A DNA stretch of 54,230 nucleotides from an uncultured Lachnospiraceae bacterium (lineage in GTDB: Bacteria > Bacillota > Clostridia > Lachnospirales > Lachnospiraceae), in NCBI GenBank assembly GCA_910578175.1, contig CAJTPF010000019.1:1-54230 (forward strand). The letters are read 5' to 3'. This document shows, in pieces, positions 17,857-26,353 of this stretch. The translations under genes were made by a program, and so were the position numbers. Positions within the stretch are counted from its first letter, which is position 1; every line of letters starts with the position of its first letter. Below the pieces are notes generated by a model. It searched no databases, was not told where the DNA came from, and worked only from the letters and a program-made list of their open reading frames with translations.

Positions 17857-18933
17857 ATGAATAAACTTACGATTGCGGTTATTTTTGGCGGCTGTTCATC
17901 GGAATACAGGGTATCCCTGGAATCAGCCCATGCGGTTCTCAGCCATATGGACAAGGAAAGGTATATACCGGTTATGATCGGAATTTCCAGACAGGGAGAC
18001 TGGTTTTATTATCAGGGAGATGTAGAGAAGATTGCCGGGGATACCTGGTGTAATGAAACGGATTGCATTCCGGCGGCAGTTTCTCTGGAACGCCGGGTAC
18101 ATAATCTGCTGATTCTGGAGAAGGACGGAGTGCGGAAGCTTCCCATCGATGTGGCGTTTCCGGTATTGCACGGAAAAAACGGAGAAGACGGTACGGTGCA
18201 GGCATTGTTTGAACTGGCGGGGATACCGGTAGCAGGCTGCGGTCTGCTGGCTTCGGCACTATGTATGGATAAGGACCGGGCGCATAAGCTGGTCAGTACT
18301 GCAGGAGTCGCGGTTCCGGCGGCCTTTGTACTGAAGAAAGAAACGGAAATGAAAGAGGTGCTGAAGCAGGCGGAGCAGATCGGTTATCCGTTATTTGTAA
18401 AACCGGTAAAGGCAGGTTCGTCCTTTGGCGTTACAAAAGTCACAGACAGAACGGAACTTCCGGCTGCGGTCACACTGGCTTTTGAATATGACGATACGGT
18501 CATTGTAGAAGAAAATATAGACGGTTTTGAGGTAGGCTGCGCGGTTCTGGGGAATGAGGAACTGAGAGTGGGAGAAGTAGATGAAATAGAACTGACAGAA
18601 GGATTTTTTGATTTTACCGAGAAATATTCTTTAAAAACCTCTGCCATTCATGTTCCGGCCAGAATTGACGGCGGGATGGCAAAGCAGATCCGGGAGACGG
18701 CAAAAATCATATATAAAACGCTGGACTGCCGGGGATTTGCCAGAGTTGATATGTTTTTAACGACTTCCGGTGAGATTATATTTAATGAAGTAAATACCAT
18801 TCCGGGTTTTACGTCTCACAGCCGTTATCCGAATATGATGAAGGCGGCAGGCATGTCATTTGAACAGATCATCTCCGGGATCATTGAACTGGCAGCAGAG
18901 CCGGACATCCGGCAGGACAGTCAGAAAAGCTGA
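17857..18933 (+). CDS. vanG: VanG-type D-alanine--D-serine ligase
   Basis: A 358-aa D-Ala-D-X ligase. N-terminal VIFGGCSSEYRVS, LHGKNGEDGTVQ (about 105-116), SALCMDKDRAHKLVS (about 133-147), the ATP-grasp KPVKAGSSFGVTKV, the omega-loop FTEKYS (253-258) and the metal site FNEVNTIPGFTSHSRYP (near 311-327) all match VanG. The EKY motif is typical of D-Ala-D-Ser rather than D-Ala-D-Lac ligases. The product would replace the terminal D-Ala of peptidoglycan precursors and lower vancomycin affinity. The start at 17857 follows GGGAAAGG. It is 33 bases from vanT. Confidence 0.88.
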   Translation: MNKLTIAVIFGGCSSEYRVSLESAHAVLSHMDKERYIPVMIGISRQGDWFYYQGDVEKIAGDTWCNETDCIPAAVSLERRVHNLLILEKDGVRKLPIDVAFPVLHGKNGEDGTVQALFELAGIPVAGCGLLASALCMDKDRAHKLVSTAGVAVPAAFVLKKETEMKEVLKQAEQIGYPLFVKPVKAGSSFGVTKVTDRTELPAAVTLAFEYDDTVIVEENIDGFEVGCAVLGNEELRVGEVDEIELTEGFFDFTEKYSLKTSAIHVPARIDGGMAKQIRETAKIIYKTLDCRGFARVDMFLTTSGEIIFNEVNTIPGFTSHSRYPNMMKAAGMSFEQIISGIIELAAEPDIRQDSQKS

Positions 18934-18966
18934 TCAAATATTTATTGTAGGGATGGAGGAAATGAA

Positions 18967-21111
18967 ATGCAGGATAAAAAACAGTGGGGAGCGCTGGATT
19001 ATTTCAGGATAGCTGCAGCCTGTCTGGTCATTGCTATCCATACGGCGCCCCTGTCTTCTTTTTCTGATGAAGCGGATTTTGTATTGACCGGGATCATTGC
19101 AAGGGTGGCGGTGCCGTTTTTCTTTATGGTAACGGGACAGTTTCTGTTACCTGCCTGGCTGTTTGAGAAAAAGGCCGACAGGGCACAGATAGTCCGTTTT
19201 ATTGGTAAGACGCTGTTACTTTACGGGATTGCCACGGTATTGTATATTCCGGTCAATATTTATGCGGATCACTGGAATGATAAAGGAGTGGCGGAAGCTT
19301 TCCGGCTATTGGTCTTTGACGGAACGTTTTATCATTTATGGTATCTGCCGGCTTTGGCAACAGGTGTAAGTCTGATCGTTTTTTTGTCACGAAAACTGTC
19401 TTTTCATTCCGTTTTCGGCGTTGGATTACTGTTATATCTGGTAGGATTATTTGGGGACAGTTATTTTGGAATGATTCGGAAGGTACCGGTAATATCCAAT
19501 ATATATGACGGAATGTTTTCCATGTTTTCATATACAAGAAACGGTTTGTTTTTTGCACCGGTTTTTCTGATCATGGGGGCATGGATCGGACATACACGGC
19601 TGCTTTGGAAAAGAAATGCAGTAGCGGCAGGTCTGGCGGTCTCGCTGACGGCAATGGTAACGGAGGGAATGATGCTTCATCATTTTGAATTGCAGCGGCA
19701 TGACAGTATGTATCTGTCACTGCTTCCATGTATGTTCTTTTTATATCTCTTTATCGGCTCTTTCCGTCTGAAACCGAATCCGTTTCTTCGGAAAACGGCA
19801 ACCTGGATGTATCTGATCCATCCGGCAGTCATTATTCTGGTACGGGGAGCAGCAAAAGCGTTCCGTCTTACAGGAACCCTGGTAAATAACAGTCTGCTGC
19901 ATTTTCTGGCAGTCAGTATCGGTTCCGCAGTGATCGCCGTAATGATCGTGTTAACATTCAGAGGGACGGGGAGAAATCATCCGCATAGAGGGCGGGCATG
20001 GATAGAGCTGGATCGTGAAAATCTGCGGCATAATGTTTCGGAACTGAAAAAGTATCTTCCGGAGACAGGCAGCCTTATGGCGGTGGTAAAAGCAAATGCG
20101 TACGGTCATGGCGCCGTTCCGGTTTCGAAGGAATTAAATCGCCTGGGAATCAAACATTTCTGTGTTGCTTCCGCTTCTGAAGGGGCGGAACTCCGGAAAC
20201 ATGGAATCAGAGGGGAAATATTGATCTTAGGTTATACCCATCCCACGGATTTCCGGCTGTTAAAGCGTTACCGGCTGACGCAGACGGTAGTGGATGTTGC
20301 CTATGCAAGGGTCCTGAATTTATTTGGCAGACAGATCGGAAGGAAGGTGCCGGTACATATCAAGATCGATACGGGGATGCATCGATTAGGGGAACGGAGT
20401 GAAAAAACAGAAGAGATCTGCGATATTTTTCGTTGTACAAATTTAAAGATACAGGGTATTTATACGCATTTATGTAATGCCGAGACTGTTCTGCCTGCTA
20501 ACAGACAACTGACTCTGGAACAGGGGGCCGCATTTTTTAAAGTTCTGGAGAGGATAAAAGAACAGGGATTCTGCTGTCCGGCCATACATTTGCAGGCTAC
20601 CGACGGATTATTAAATTATCCGGAATTATCCGGTGATTTTGCCAGAGCAGGAATCGCACTATATGGAATGACAAGCAGTCCGGCGGACCGGATGAAGTGG
20701 AAGGATATTCTGCGTCCGGTGCTCTCCGTGAAAGCAAGAGTGGCAGTGGTCAAGGAACTGTATCAGGGGGAGGCGGCGGGATATGGTCTGCAGTATGTGG
20801 CAGAACGGGATTCAAGAATAGCCGTGCTGACCATCGGATATGGGGACGGTCTGCCCCGTGCCTTATCCTGCGGCGTCGGAAGCGTGCTGCTGAATGGAAT
20901 GGAAGCGCCGGTCATCGGCCGGATCTGCATGGACCAGACACTGGTTGATATTTCGGGGATCCCGGATGTGGAGCCGGGGGATACGGCGGTGATCATCGGA
21001 AGTTCCGGTAACCGGGAAATTACGGCATATGATGTTGCAGAGCGGACGGGTACCATAACGAATGAAGTGTTGAGCAGACTTGGAGGGAGACTGGAACGGA
21101 TCATAATTTAA
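18967..21111 (+). CDS. vanT: VanT-type membrane serine/alanine racemase
   Basis: A 714-aa fusion. The N-terminal half (about 1-335) is an acyltransferase-3-like membrane domain of about ten helices (LDYFRIAAACLVIAIHT at its start). The C-terminal half (about 342-714) is an alanine-racemase fold with the PLP Lys375 in VVKANAYGHG and the second catalytic Tyr near GYGDGLPRA. VanT racemises L-Ser to D-Ser and may take up L-Ser through its membrane part, supplying VanG. GGAGG lies 6 bases before the ATG. It is the last gene of the cluster I can recognise. Confidence 0.9.
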   Translation: MQDKKQWGALDYFRIAAACLVIAIHTAPLSSFSDEADFVLTGIIARVAVPFFFMVTGQFLLPAWLFEKKADRAQIVRFIGKTLLLYGIATVLYIPVNIYADHWNDKGVAEAFRLLVFDGTFYHLWYLPALATGVSLIVFLSRKLSFHSVFGVGLLLYLVGLFGDSYFGMIRKVPVISNIYDGMFSMFSYTRNGLFFAPVFLIMGAWIGHTRLLWKRNAVAAGLAVSLTAMVTEGMMLHHFELQRHDSMYLSLLPCMFFLYLFIGSFRLKPNPFLRKTATWMYLIHPAVIILVRGAAKAFRLTGTLVNNSLLHFLAVSIGSAVIAVMIVLTFRGTGRNHPHRGRAWIELDRENLRHNVSELKKYLPETGSLMAVVKANAYGHGAVPVSKELNRLGIKHFCVASASEGAELRKHGIRGEILILGYTHPTDFRLLKRYRLTQTVVDVAYARVLNLFGRQIGRKVPVHIKIDTGMHRLGERSEKTEEICDIFRCTNLKIQGIYTHLCNAETVLPANRQLTLEQGAAFFKVLERIKEQGFCCPAIHLQATDGLLNYPELSGDFARAGIALYGMTSSPADRMKWKDILRPVLSVKARVAVVKELYQGEAAGYGLQYVAERDSRIAVLTIGYGDGLPRALSCGVGSVLLNGMEAPVIGRICMDQTLVDISGIPDVEPGDTAVIIGSSGNREITAYDVAERTGTITNEVLSRLGGRLERIII

Positions 21112-21195
21112 AATAAGTGGAGTATTTTTTTCATCTGTGATACAATTATGTAGAATCTATAAAGAGAAGCATTGCAGGATGGAGAAATAGAAAGA

Positions 21196-22218
21196 ATGAA
21201 ACTGACAACTTTGTGTTATATAGAGAAGGGTGATTCGTATCTGATGCTTCACCGGACGAAAAAGACCGGAGATATCAGCAAAGATATGTGGATCGGAGTA
21301 GGCGGGCATTTTGAAGAACGGGAAAGTCCGGCAGAATGTCTGATTCGTGAAGTAAAGGAAGAGACGGGGCTTGCGCTGACATCTTATCGGTTACGGGGTA
21401 TCGTTACTTTTATATCCGATGAAGCGGAAGGGGAATATATGTTTTTGTATACAGCGGATGCCTTTGAAGGAGAACTTACAGAATGTGAGGAAGGAGACCT
21501 GCAGTTTGTAAAAAAAGAGGAATTAGATAAGCTGTATTTCTGGACCGGAGATGAGATCTTTTTAAAGCTGATCCGGGAAGATCATCCATTTTTTGAACTG
21601 AAACTGGAATACCGGGGAAAGACGCTGAAACGGGCGATACTGGACGGCAGGGAACTGGAACTGCTGGATATTTTGTCGGAGGATTTTGAACTGACGGGGC
21701 TGACCAGAGAGCGTTCCATTGTACACGAAACAGGAACCTGGCACAGAACCTCCCATGTCTGGATAATCAGAAGAAAGGAGGAGGGTTTTGACGTATTACT
21801 GCAGAAGAGAAGCAGGAAAAAGGATTCTTTTCCGGGTTGTTATGATATATCCAGCGCCGGCCACATTCCGGCTGGAGAGGATTTTACAGAATCGGCAGTC
21901 CGGGAATTAAGGGAAGAACTGGGAATCGAAGCTGCGCCCCGGGAGCTTTGTCTGATCGGGGTACATAAGGGAATCTGTGATACGAGTTTCCGCGGAAAGC
22001 CTTTTCGGAATCATGAGTACAGCCATGTATACATCTATGACGGTACCGGTCTGGATACCGGAAAGTTAAAACTGCAGGAAGAAGAAGTGGAATCCGTACT
22101 CTGGCTGGATTATGAGAAAGGTTCGGCAGATTTGTTTGACGGAAGGATTGAGAATTGTGTGTTTCAGGAAGAATGGGAAATGCTGAAAAAATATATGGTA
22201 CATACAATGGGAAAATAA
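21196..22218 (+). CDS. tandem Nudix hydrolase (two complete Nudix boxes)
   Basis: A 340-aa protein with two Nudix domains. Domain 1 (about 1-150) has the box starting GGHFEERESP and ending REVKEETGL, like 8-oxo-dGTP diphosphatases. Domain 2 (about 175-330) has GHIPAGEDF through RELREELGI and resembles the IPP-isomerase-like/YfcD group. Both boxes keep the Glu residues that bind the metal. The combination suggests pool cleaning plus a second pyrophosphatase activity; substrates are not known. GGAG precedes ATG 21196 by 11 bases. The deacetylase gene follows by 19 bases. Confidence 0.85.
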   Translation: MKLTTLCYIEKGDSYLMLHRTKKTGDISKDMWIGVGGHFEERESPAECLIREVKEETGLALTSYRLRGIVTFISDEAEGEYMFLYTADAFEGELTECEEGDLQFVKKEELDKLYFWTGDEIFLKLIREDHPFFELKLEYRGKTLKRAILDGRELELLDILSEDFELTGLTRERSIVHETGTWHRTSHVWIIRRKEEGFDVLLQKRSRKKDSFPGCYDISSAGHIPAGEDFTESAVRELREELGIEAAPRELCLIGVHKGICDTSFRGKPFRNHEYSHVYIYDGTGLDTGKLKLQEEEVESVLWLDYEKGSADLFDGRIENCVFQEEWEMLKKYMVHTMGK

Positions 22219-22237
22219 GTGAGGTGCAGAATATACA

Positions 22238-23185
22238 ATGCGTAAAGAAGAAAAAAATACCCAATATAAAGCCAGAACCCTGGTCATGGCCTTCACCATG
22301 CTGATGCTGATGATCGTGGTCGTTTTGCTTACGATCCGGCTGATAAAGTCGGATAAGGAAAATCAAAGACATTTAAAGGCTGTAAATAGTCTGGAAAAAA
22401 ATAATGATAAACTGGGTCAGGCCAGCGCTTCTTATGAAAGTATGGTTGCGGATCTAAACAATAAGGTATTGGAACTGGAAAGCCAGAAAGAGCAGATGTC
22501 CGTAAGAAATCAGGAACTGGAAAGTATGGTGGGTCAGAGCGGAATCAAAGAAAAACCGGATGAAAATGAAAAAGTGGTTTTTCTGACGTTTGATGACGGA
22601 CCTTCCAATCTCACTCCGGAATTTCTGAAAGTCCTGAACTCTTATGGAGTTCATGCTACTTTTTTTGTAACTTATCAGCCGCAGCATGAGGCAGTTTACA
22701 AGCAGATCGTTGAAAATGGAAACGCCGTTCAGATCCATACCGCTACCCACGATTACGACAGCGTTTATCAGTCGGTGGACGCCTATCTGGCGGATTTTAA
22801 TCAGGTATATGAATACGTTTGTAATGTAACCGGAAAACGGCCCGGTTATTTTCGGTTTCCGGGCGGCAGTACTAACAGCTATGGGAAATCCGTCGTAAGG
22901 GATATCGCCCGTACCATGAAAGAGCGTGGCTTTGATTTTGTGGACTGGAATGTCAGTGTTGGAGACGGCAGCGCCGCCGCAACGAAGGACAGTATGGTAC
23001 AGAAGATTACGGCAGAATCGGAAGGTAAGAATCATGTGGTCATGCTTGCCCATGACAGCGGGGCCAAGTCAGAGACCCTGGCAGCGCTGCCGCAGATCAT
23101 TGAGTATTATAAAAATAACGGATATAGTTTTAAAGTGATAGACGGGAACGTGGATATTTCTTTTGCACAGTTTATTGATTATTAA
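22238..23185 (+). CDS. membrane-anchored polysaccharide deacetylase
   Basis: A 315-aa protein. An N-terminal membrane helix (about 12-36) is followed by a coiled coil (about 40-105, SLEKNNDKLGQ and SQKEQMSVRNQELESM) and a NodB-type deacetylase domain (about 112-300). Motif 1 is TFDDGP with the catalytic Asp and metal Asp, motif 2 HTATHDY, motif 3 RFPGGSTN and motif 4 DWNVSVGD. Such enzymes remove acetyl groups from peptidoglycan GlcNAc or MurNAc on the cell surface. It ends with a strong terminator. Confidence 0.87.
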   Translation: MRKEEKNTQYKARTLVMAFTMLMLMIVVVLLTIRLIKSDKENQRHLKAVNSLEKNNDKLGQASASYESMVADLNNKVLELESQKEQMSVRNQELESMVGQSGIKEKPDENEKVVFLTFDDGPSNLTPEFLKVLNSYGVHATFFVTYQPQHEAVYKQIVENGNAVQIHTATHDYDSVYQSVDAYLADFNQVYEYVCNVTGKRPGYFRFPGGSTNSYGKSVVRDIARTMKERGFDFVDWNVSVGDGSAAATKDSMVQKITAESEGKNHVVMLAHDSGAKSETLAALPQIIEYYKNNGYSFKVIDGNVDISFAQFIDY

Positions 23186-23215
23186 AATAGTGAAAAGTAT
23201 TATGATAACAACAGG

Positions 23216-23248
23216 AAAAGAGACTATGAAAATAGTCTCTTTTTTGGA
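23216..23248 (+). terminator. strong intrinsic terminator after the deacetylase
   Basis: AAAAGAGACTAT (23216-23227) and ATAGTCTCTTTT (23232-23243) form a 12-bp stem with a GAAA tetraloop and a U-tail. Confidence 0.85.
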
Positions 23249-23265
23249 AACTTCAATTTCGTGCC

Positions 23266-23294
23266 TTGACTTTGCATCTATCTTATGATACTTT
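23266..23294 (+). promoter_or_regulatory. promoter of the metal efflux operon
   Basis: TTGACT (23266-23271), 17 bases, TACTTT (23289-23294). The -10 runs into the palindromic operator, as expected for a repressor-controlled promoter. Confidence 0.6.
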
Positions 23295-23325
23295 ATACAT
23301 ATGAATAAATGCTCATATGTATAAA
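23292..23325 (+). promoter_or_regulatory. 13-bp palindromic operator (ArsR/CadC type)
   Basis: Perfect 13-base inverted repeat TTTATACATATGA (23292-23304) / TCATATGTATAAA (23313-23325) with an 8-base spacer. It matches the A/T-rich dyads bound by ArsR-family metal sensors such as CadC and CzrA and lies directly before the ArsR gene, pointing to autoregulation. Confidence 0.75.
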
Positions 23326-23372
23326 AGATAGATATGGCAGATTTTCAAAAAAGAATGAAAGGAGGCTGAACC

Positions 23373-23732
23373 ATGGCGGAAAATGAAGTGGAAAAGTGTG
23401 AATATATCCATATCCATGAGGACATAGTGAATAAGGTAAAAGTTACGTTGCCGGAAGAAGAGTTATTGTATGATCTGGCAGATTTTTATAAGGTTTTTGC
23501 GGATTCTACCAGAATAAAGATATTATATGCATTGCTGCAGTCAGAGATGTGCGTATGTGATCTGGCACAGATTTTAAATGCCAGTCAGTCGGCTATCTCC
23601 CATCAGCTCCGAATGTTAAAACAGATGAAACTGGTAAAATTCAGGAGGGAAGGAAAAGCCATATTTTATTCCCTATCCGATGATCATATTGAAACCATAT
23701 TGAATCAGGGATTTGAGCATATTTCCGAGTAA
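23373..23732 (+). CDS. ArsR/SmtB-family metal-sensing repressor
   Basis: A 119-aa winged-helix regulator. The helix-turn-helix is LAQILNASQSAISHQLRMLK (about 67-86). It has a CVC motif in SEMCVCDL (alpha-3 site), a Cys near the N-terminus (KCEY), and a C-terminal alpha-5 pattern with D and H in SDDHIETIL and H and E in GFEHISE, the zinc-type site. The presence of both metal-site types is like CadC, which binds Cd/Pb and Zn. It should repress the operon until metal binds. AAGGAGG precedes the ATG. Confidence 0.88.
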   Translation: MAENEVEKCEYIHIHEDIVNKVKVTLPEEELLYDLADFYKVFADSTRIKILYALLQSEMCVCDLAQILNASQSAISHQLRMLKQMKLVKFRREGKAIFYSLSDDHIETILNQGFEHISE

Positions 23733-23775
23733 ACCGGGAACAAAGACAAAATAGAAGAGAGGACAGGTGTTGTAT

Positions 23776-23994
23776 ATGAAAAAGGTATTCAGATTAGAAG
23801 AATTGGACTGTGCGAACTGCGCGGCAAAGATGGAGCGGGCAGCGGCTAAAGTCAGCGGAGTAAATGATGTTCAGATTAATTTTATGTCGCAGAAACTGAC
23901 GCTGGATGCTGATGATGAATCCTTTGAGACTGTATTGGACGAAGTTGAAAAGGTGATGAAAAAAGTTGAAAAAGATGTATCGATTATAAGATAA
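23776..23994 (+). CDS. stand-alone heavy-metal-associated (HMA) domain protein
   Basis: A 72-aa ferredoxin-like HMA domain with the metal-binding loop LDCANCAAKME near the N-terminus. The acidic residue after the first part of the motif and the CxxC pair fit Zn/Cd rather than Cu types, but this is inference. In many relatives this domain is the N-terminal part of the P-type ATPase; here it is a separate gene 37 bases before it. AGGACAGG precedes ATG 23776. Confidence 0.82.
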   Translation: MKKVFRLEELDCANCAAKMERAAAKVSGVNDVQINFMSQKLTLDADDESFETVLDEVEKVMKKVEKDVSIIR

Positions 23995-24031
23995 CAGGTA
24001 TTGATTTAGTAAGACCGGAAAGGAGGAGAAT

Positions 24032-25945
24032 ATGAAAAAACTCCGAAAACGTTTATATAAGATCATAATAGCATTTCTTATTCTTTTAATAGCAGTATTT
24101 CTGCCGCTGGAAGATATAACAGACCTGGGCAGCGATACCGTTGATACCGTAAGGTTGTGTATTTTTCTGCTTTCCTATCTGATAGCCGGCGGGGATGTTG
24201 TGAAAGAAGCAGCGGAAAATATTCTTCACGGTCAGATATTTGATGAAAATTTTCTCATGACAGTGGCAACGGTGGGAGCATTTTTGGTATCCGATTACCC
24301 GGAGGCTGTGGCGGTAATGTTGTTTTATCAGGTGGGAGAACTGTTCCAAAGTTATGCGGTTAATAAGTCCCGGAAATCCATTGCCGAATTAATGGATATC
24401 CGCCCGGATTATGCAAATATCAAGAATCCGGACGGCAGTCTTACAAAAGTATCACCGGAAGAAATCTCTGTGGGACAGATCATAGTTGTGAAACCGGGAG
24501 AGAAAATTGCACTGGACGGCGTTGTGACAAGCGGAAGCAGCAGTCTGGATGTTTCCGCCCTGACGGGAGAAAGCCTGCTGCGGGATATTACGGTAGAGGA
24601 TGCCGTTATCAGCGGCTCCGTTAACCGCGAAGGTGTCATTGAAGTAAAGGTAAATAAGGAATTTGGAGAATCCACGGTATCAAAGATTCTGGATCTGGTT
24701 GAAAATGCCTCAGATAAAAAAGCAGAGACGGAAAACTTTGTAACCAGATTTGCAAAGTATTATACACCTATTGTCTGCCTGCTGGCACTGCTGACCGCCG
24801 TTCTGCCGCCACTGGTAACGGGCGGGGGCAGTGATGACTGGTCAGAGTGGATATACCGGGCCTTATCATTTCTGGTCATATCCTGTCCGTGCGCATTGGT
24901 CATATCGGTTCCGTTAAGTTTTTTTGGCGGTCTTGGCGGAGCATCCGCCCATGGGGTTCTGATCAAAGGTAGCAATTATCTTGAGGCACTGGGACGATGT
25001 GACACGATTGTGTTTGATAAGACCGGTACCCTGACAAAAGGAGTGTTTCGTGTACAGGAAATCATAACTGCAGACGGTTCCGAAGAAGATCTGATAAAAT
25101 ATGCAGCTATTGGTGAGGGATATTCCGGCCATCCGATTGCCCACTCTATAAAAGAATATTATTTTCAGCGGTTTCATACAGATAACCGGCAGTTACAGTC
25201 TGAAATGGCGGAAGACGAAATAACGGAAACCGCCGGGTTTGGAACTATTGTAAATCATGAAGGCAAAAAAATCGTTGTGGGCAACGCAAGGCTGATGGAG
25301 CAGGAGGGGATTTCCTGTCCGACGGTAAATAAAAATGGTACGCTCGTATATGTGGCAATCAATAATCATTTTTCTGGATGTATAGTGATCGCAGATGAAT
25401 TAAAACAGGATACTACAGCGGCCGTTGCCGAAATGAAACGGCTGGGAATCCGTAAGACGGTCATGCTTACCGGAGACAGGGCGGATATAGCGGCAGACAT
25501 CGGAAAAACAGCAGGAATCGATGAAATCCATGCAGAACTTTTACCTGAAGATAAGGTTAATGAACTGGAAAAGATATTAACAAATCAAAGTTCCGGATCA
25601 CGGACGGCATATGTCGGCGACGGAATCAATGATGCGCCGGTTCTTGCCCGGGCAGATATCGGAATCGCCATGGGAGCCTTAGGATCCGATGCTGCCATAG
25701 AAGCGGCGGATATTGTATTGATGGACGATAATCCCATGGGGATCGGAAAGGCTATCAGGATAGCCAGAAAGACCATAAAAATAGTAAAACAGAATATAAC
25801 TTTTGCCATCGGGGTAAAAATTCTGGTACTGTTTCTGGCGGTATTCGGAATCGCCAATATGTGGGCGGCTGTTTTTGCAGATGTGGGTGTTGCGGTGATT
25901 GCAATTTTAAATGCACTGAGAGCGCTGCGAATCAGCGAATCCTGA
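24032..25945 (+). CDS. heavy-metal P1B-type ATPase (Zn/Cd/Pb class)
   Basis: A 637-aa pump lacking its own HMA domain. It has two initial membrane helices, SALTGES (about 180), CPC in SCPCALVIS (about 290), the phosphorylation site DKTGTLTKG, the nucleotide-binding GHPIA, GDGINDAP and a final helix with ADVGVAVIAILNALRAL, whose Asp is characteristic of the P1B-2 Zn/Cd/Pb class. It exports metal using ATP. The ATG follows GGAAAGGAGGAG. It ends the operon, with a strong terminator after it. Confidence 0.92.
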   Translation: MKKLRKRLYKIIIAFLILLIAVFLPLEDITDLGSDTVDTVRLCIFLLSYLIAGGDVVKEAAENILHGQIFDENFLMTVATVGAFLVSDYPEAVAVMLFYQVGELFQSYAVNKSRKSIAELMDIRPDYANIKNPDGSLTKVSPEEISVGQIIVVKPGEKIALDGVVTSGSSSLDVSALTGESLLRDITVEDAVISGSVNREGVIEVKVNKEFGESTVSKILDLVENASDKKAETENFVTRFAKYYTPIVCLLALLTAVLPPLVTGGGSDDWSEWIYRALSFLVISCPCALVISVPLSFFGGLGGASAHGVLIKGSNYLEALGRCDTIVFDKTGTLTKGVFRVQEIITADGSEEDLIKYAAIGEGYSGHPIAHSIKEYYFQRFHTDNRQLQSEMAEDEITETAGFGTIVNHEGKKIVVGNARLMEQEGISCPTVNKNGTLVYVAINNHFSGCIVIADELKQDTTAAVAEMKRLGIRKTVMLTGDRADIAADIGKTAGIDEIHAELLPEDKVNELEKILTNQSSGSRTAYVGDGINDAPVLARADIGIAMGALGSDAAIEAADIVLMDDNPMGIGKAIRIARKTIKIVKQNITFAIGVKILVLFLAVFGIANMWAAVFADVGVAVIAILNALRALRISES

Positions 25946-25950
25946 AATTA

Positions 25951-25994
25951 AAAAGGATATGATCAGCAAATTCAGACTGGTCATATCCTTTTTT
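25951..25994 (+). terminator. terminator of the metal efflux operon
   Basis: AAAAGGATATGA (25951-25962) pairs with TCATATCCTTTT (25981-25992), followed by more T. It also reads as a terminator for the gene on the minus strand. Confidence 0.82.
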
Positions 25995-26013
25995 AGTAAT
26001 AAACATATAAGCA

Positions 26014-26199
26014 TTATATGAATTGATTTGTTTTTTCATCATAACAATAGTTGATGGTACGGAGGCGGCCGGTAATATCATTAATGTCTATATTATTGGA
26101 AGCGCAGAATTCCACCAGATCGTCATAATTATCTCTGAGTTGTGTATTCACATAGCTTAGAAGCATCGTAGGATCTTTGGGTAAATTGTTTAACAGCAT
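26014..26199 (-). CDS. DUF4250 protein
   Basis: A 61-aa acidic protein opening NLPKDPTMLLSYVNTQLRD, which is the DUF4250 signature, followed by LVEFCASNNIDINDI. It is common in Clostridia; function unknown. AGGAAAGGAG precedes the start on the minus strand. It has its own promoter and is transcribed away from the cytidylate-kinase-like gene. Confidence 0.8.
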   Translation of the reverse strand: MLLNNLPKDPTMLLSYVNTQLRDNYDDLVEFCASNNIDINDITGRLRTINYCYDEKTNQFI

Positions 26200-26213
26200 A
26201 TAAAACTCCTTTC

Positions 26214-26261
26214 CTAATAGTTTGTTAGGCTATTATCTTTTTAGTATACTCTAATAGTTTG
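26214..26261. repeat. pair of 11-base direct repeats
   Basis: CTAATAGTTTG occurs at 26214-26224 and 26251-26261, 37 bases apart. They bracket the transcription start region of the DUF4250 gene and could be tandem operator sites. Confidence 0.5.
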
Positions 26262-26272
26262 GTTTCAGTCAA
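26243..26272 (-). promoter_or_regulatory. promoter of the DUF4250 gene
   Basis: On the minus strand: TTGACT (26272-26267), 18 bases, TATACT (26248-26243). Confidence 0.6.
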
Positions 26273-26294
26273 TAAAAAATAAGTTATTTCTCCA

Positions 26295-26323
26295 TTGATT
26301 TGTTTTTCGCATTTCGGTATAAT
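26295..26323 (+). promoter_or_regulatory. promoter of the cytidylate-kinase-like gene
   Basis: TTGATT (26295-26300), 17 bases, TATAAT (26318-26323), 31 bases before the GTG start. Confidence 0.65.
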
Positions 26324-26353
26324 AGAACCGAAATTGTATTCTGGAGGTTACAA

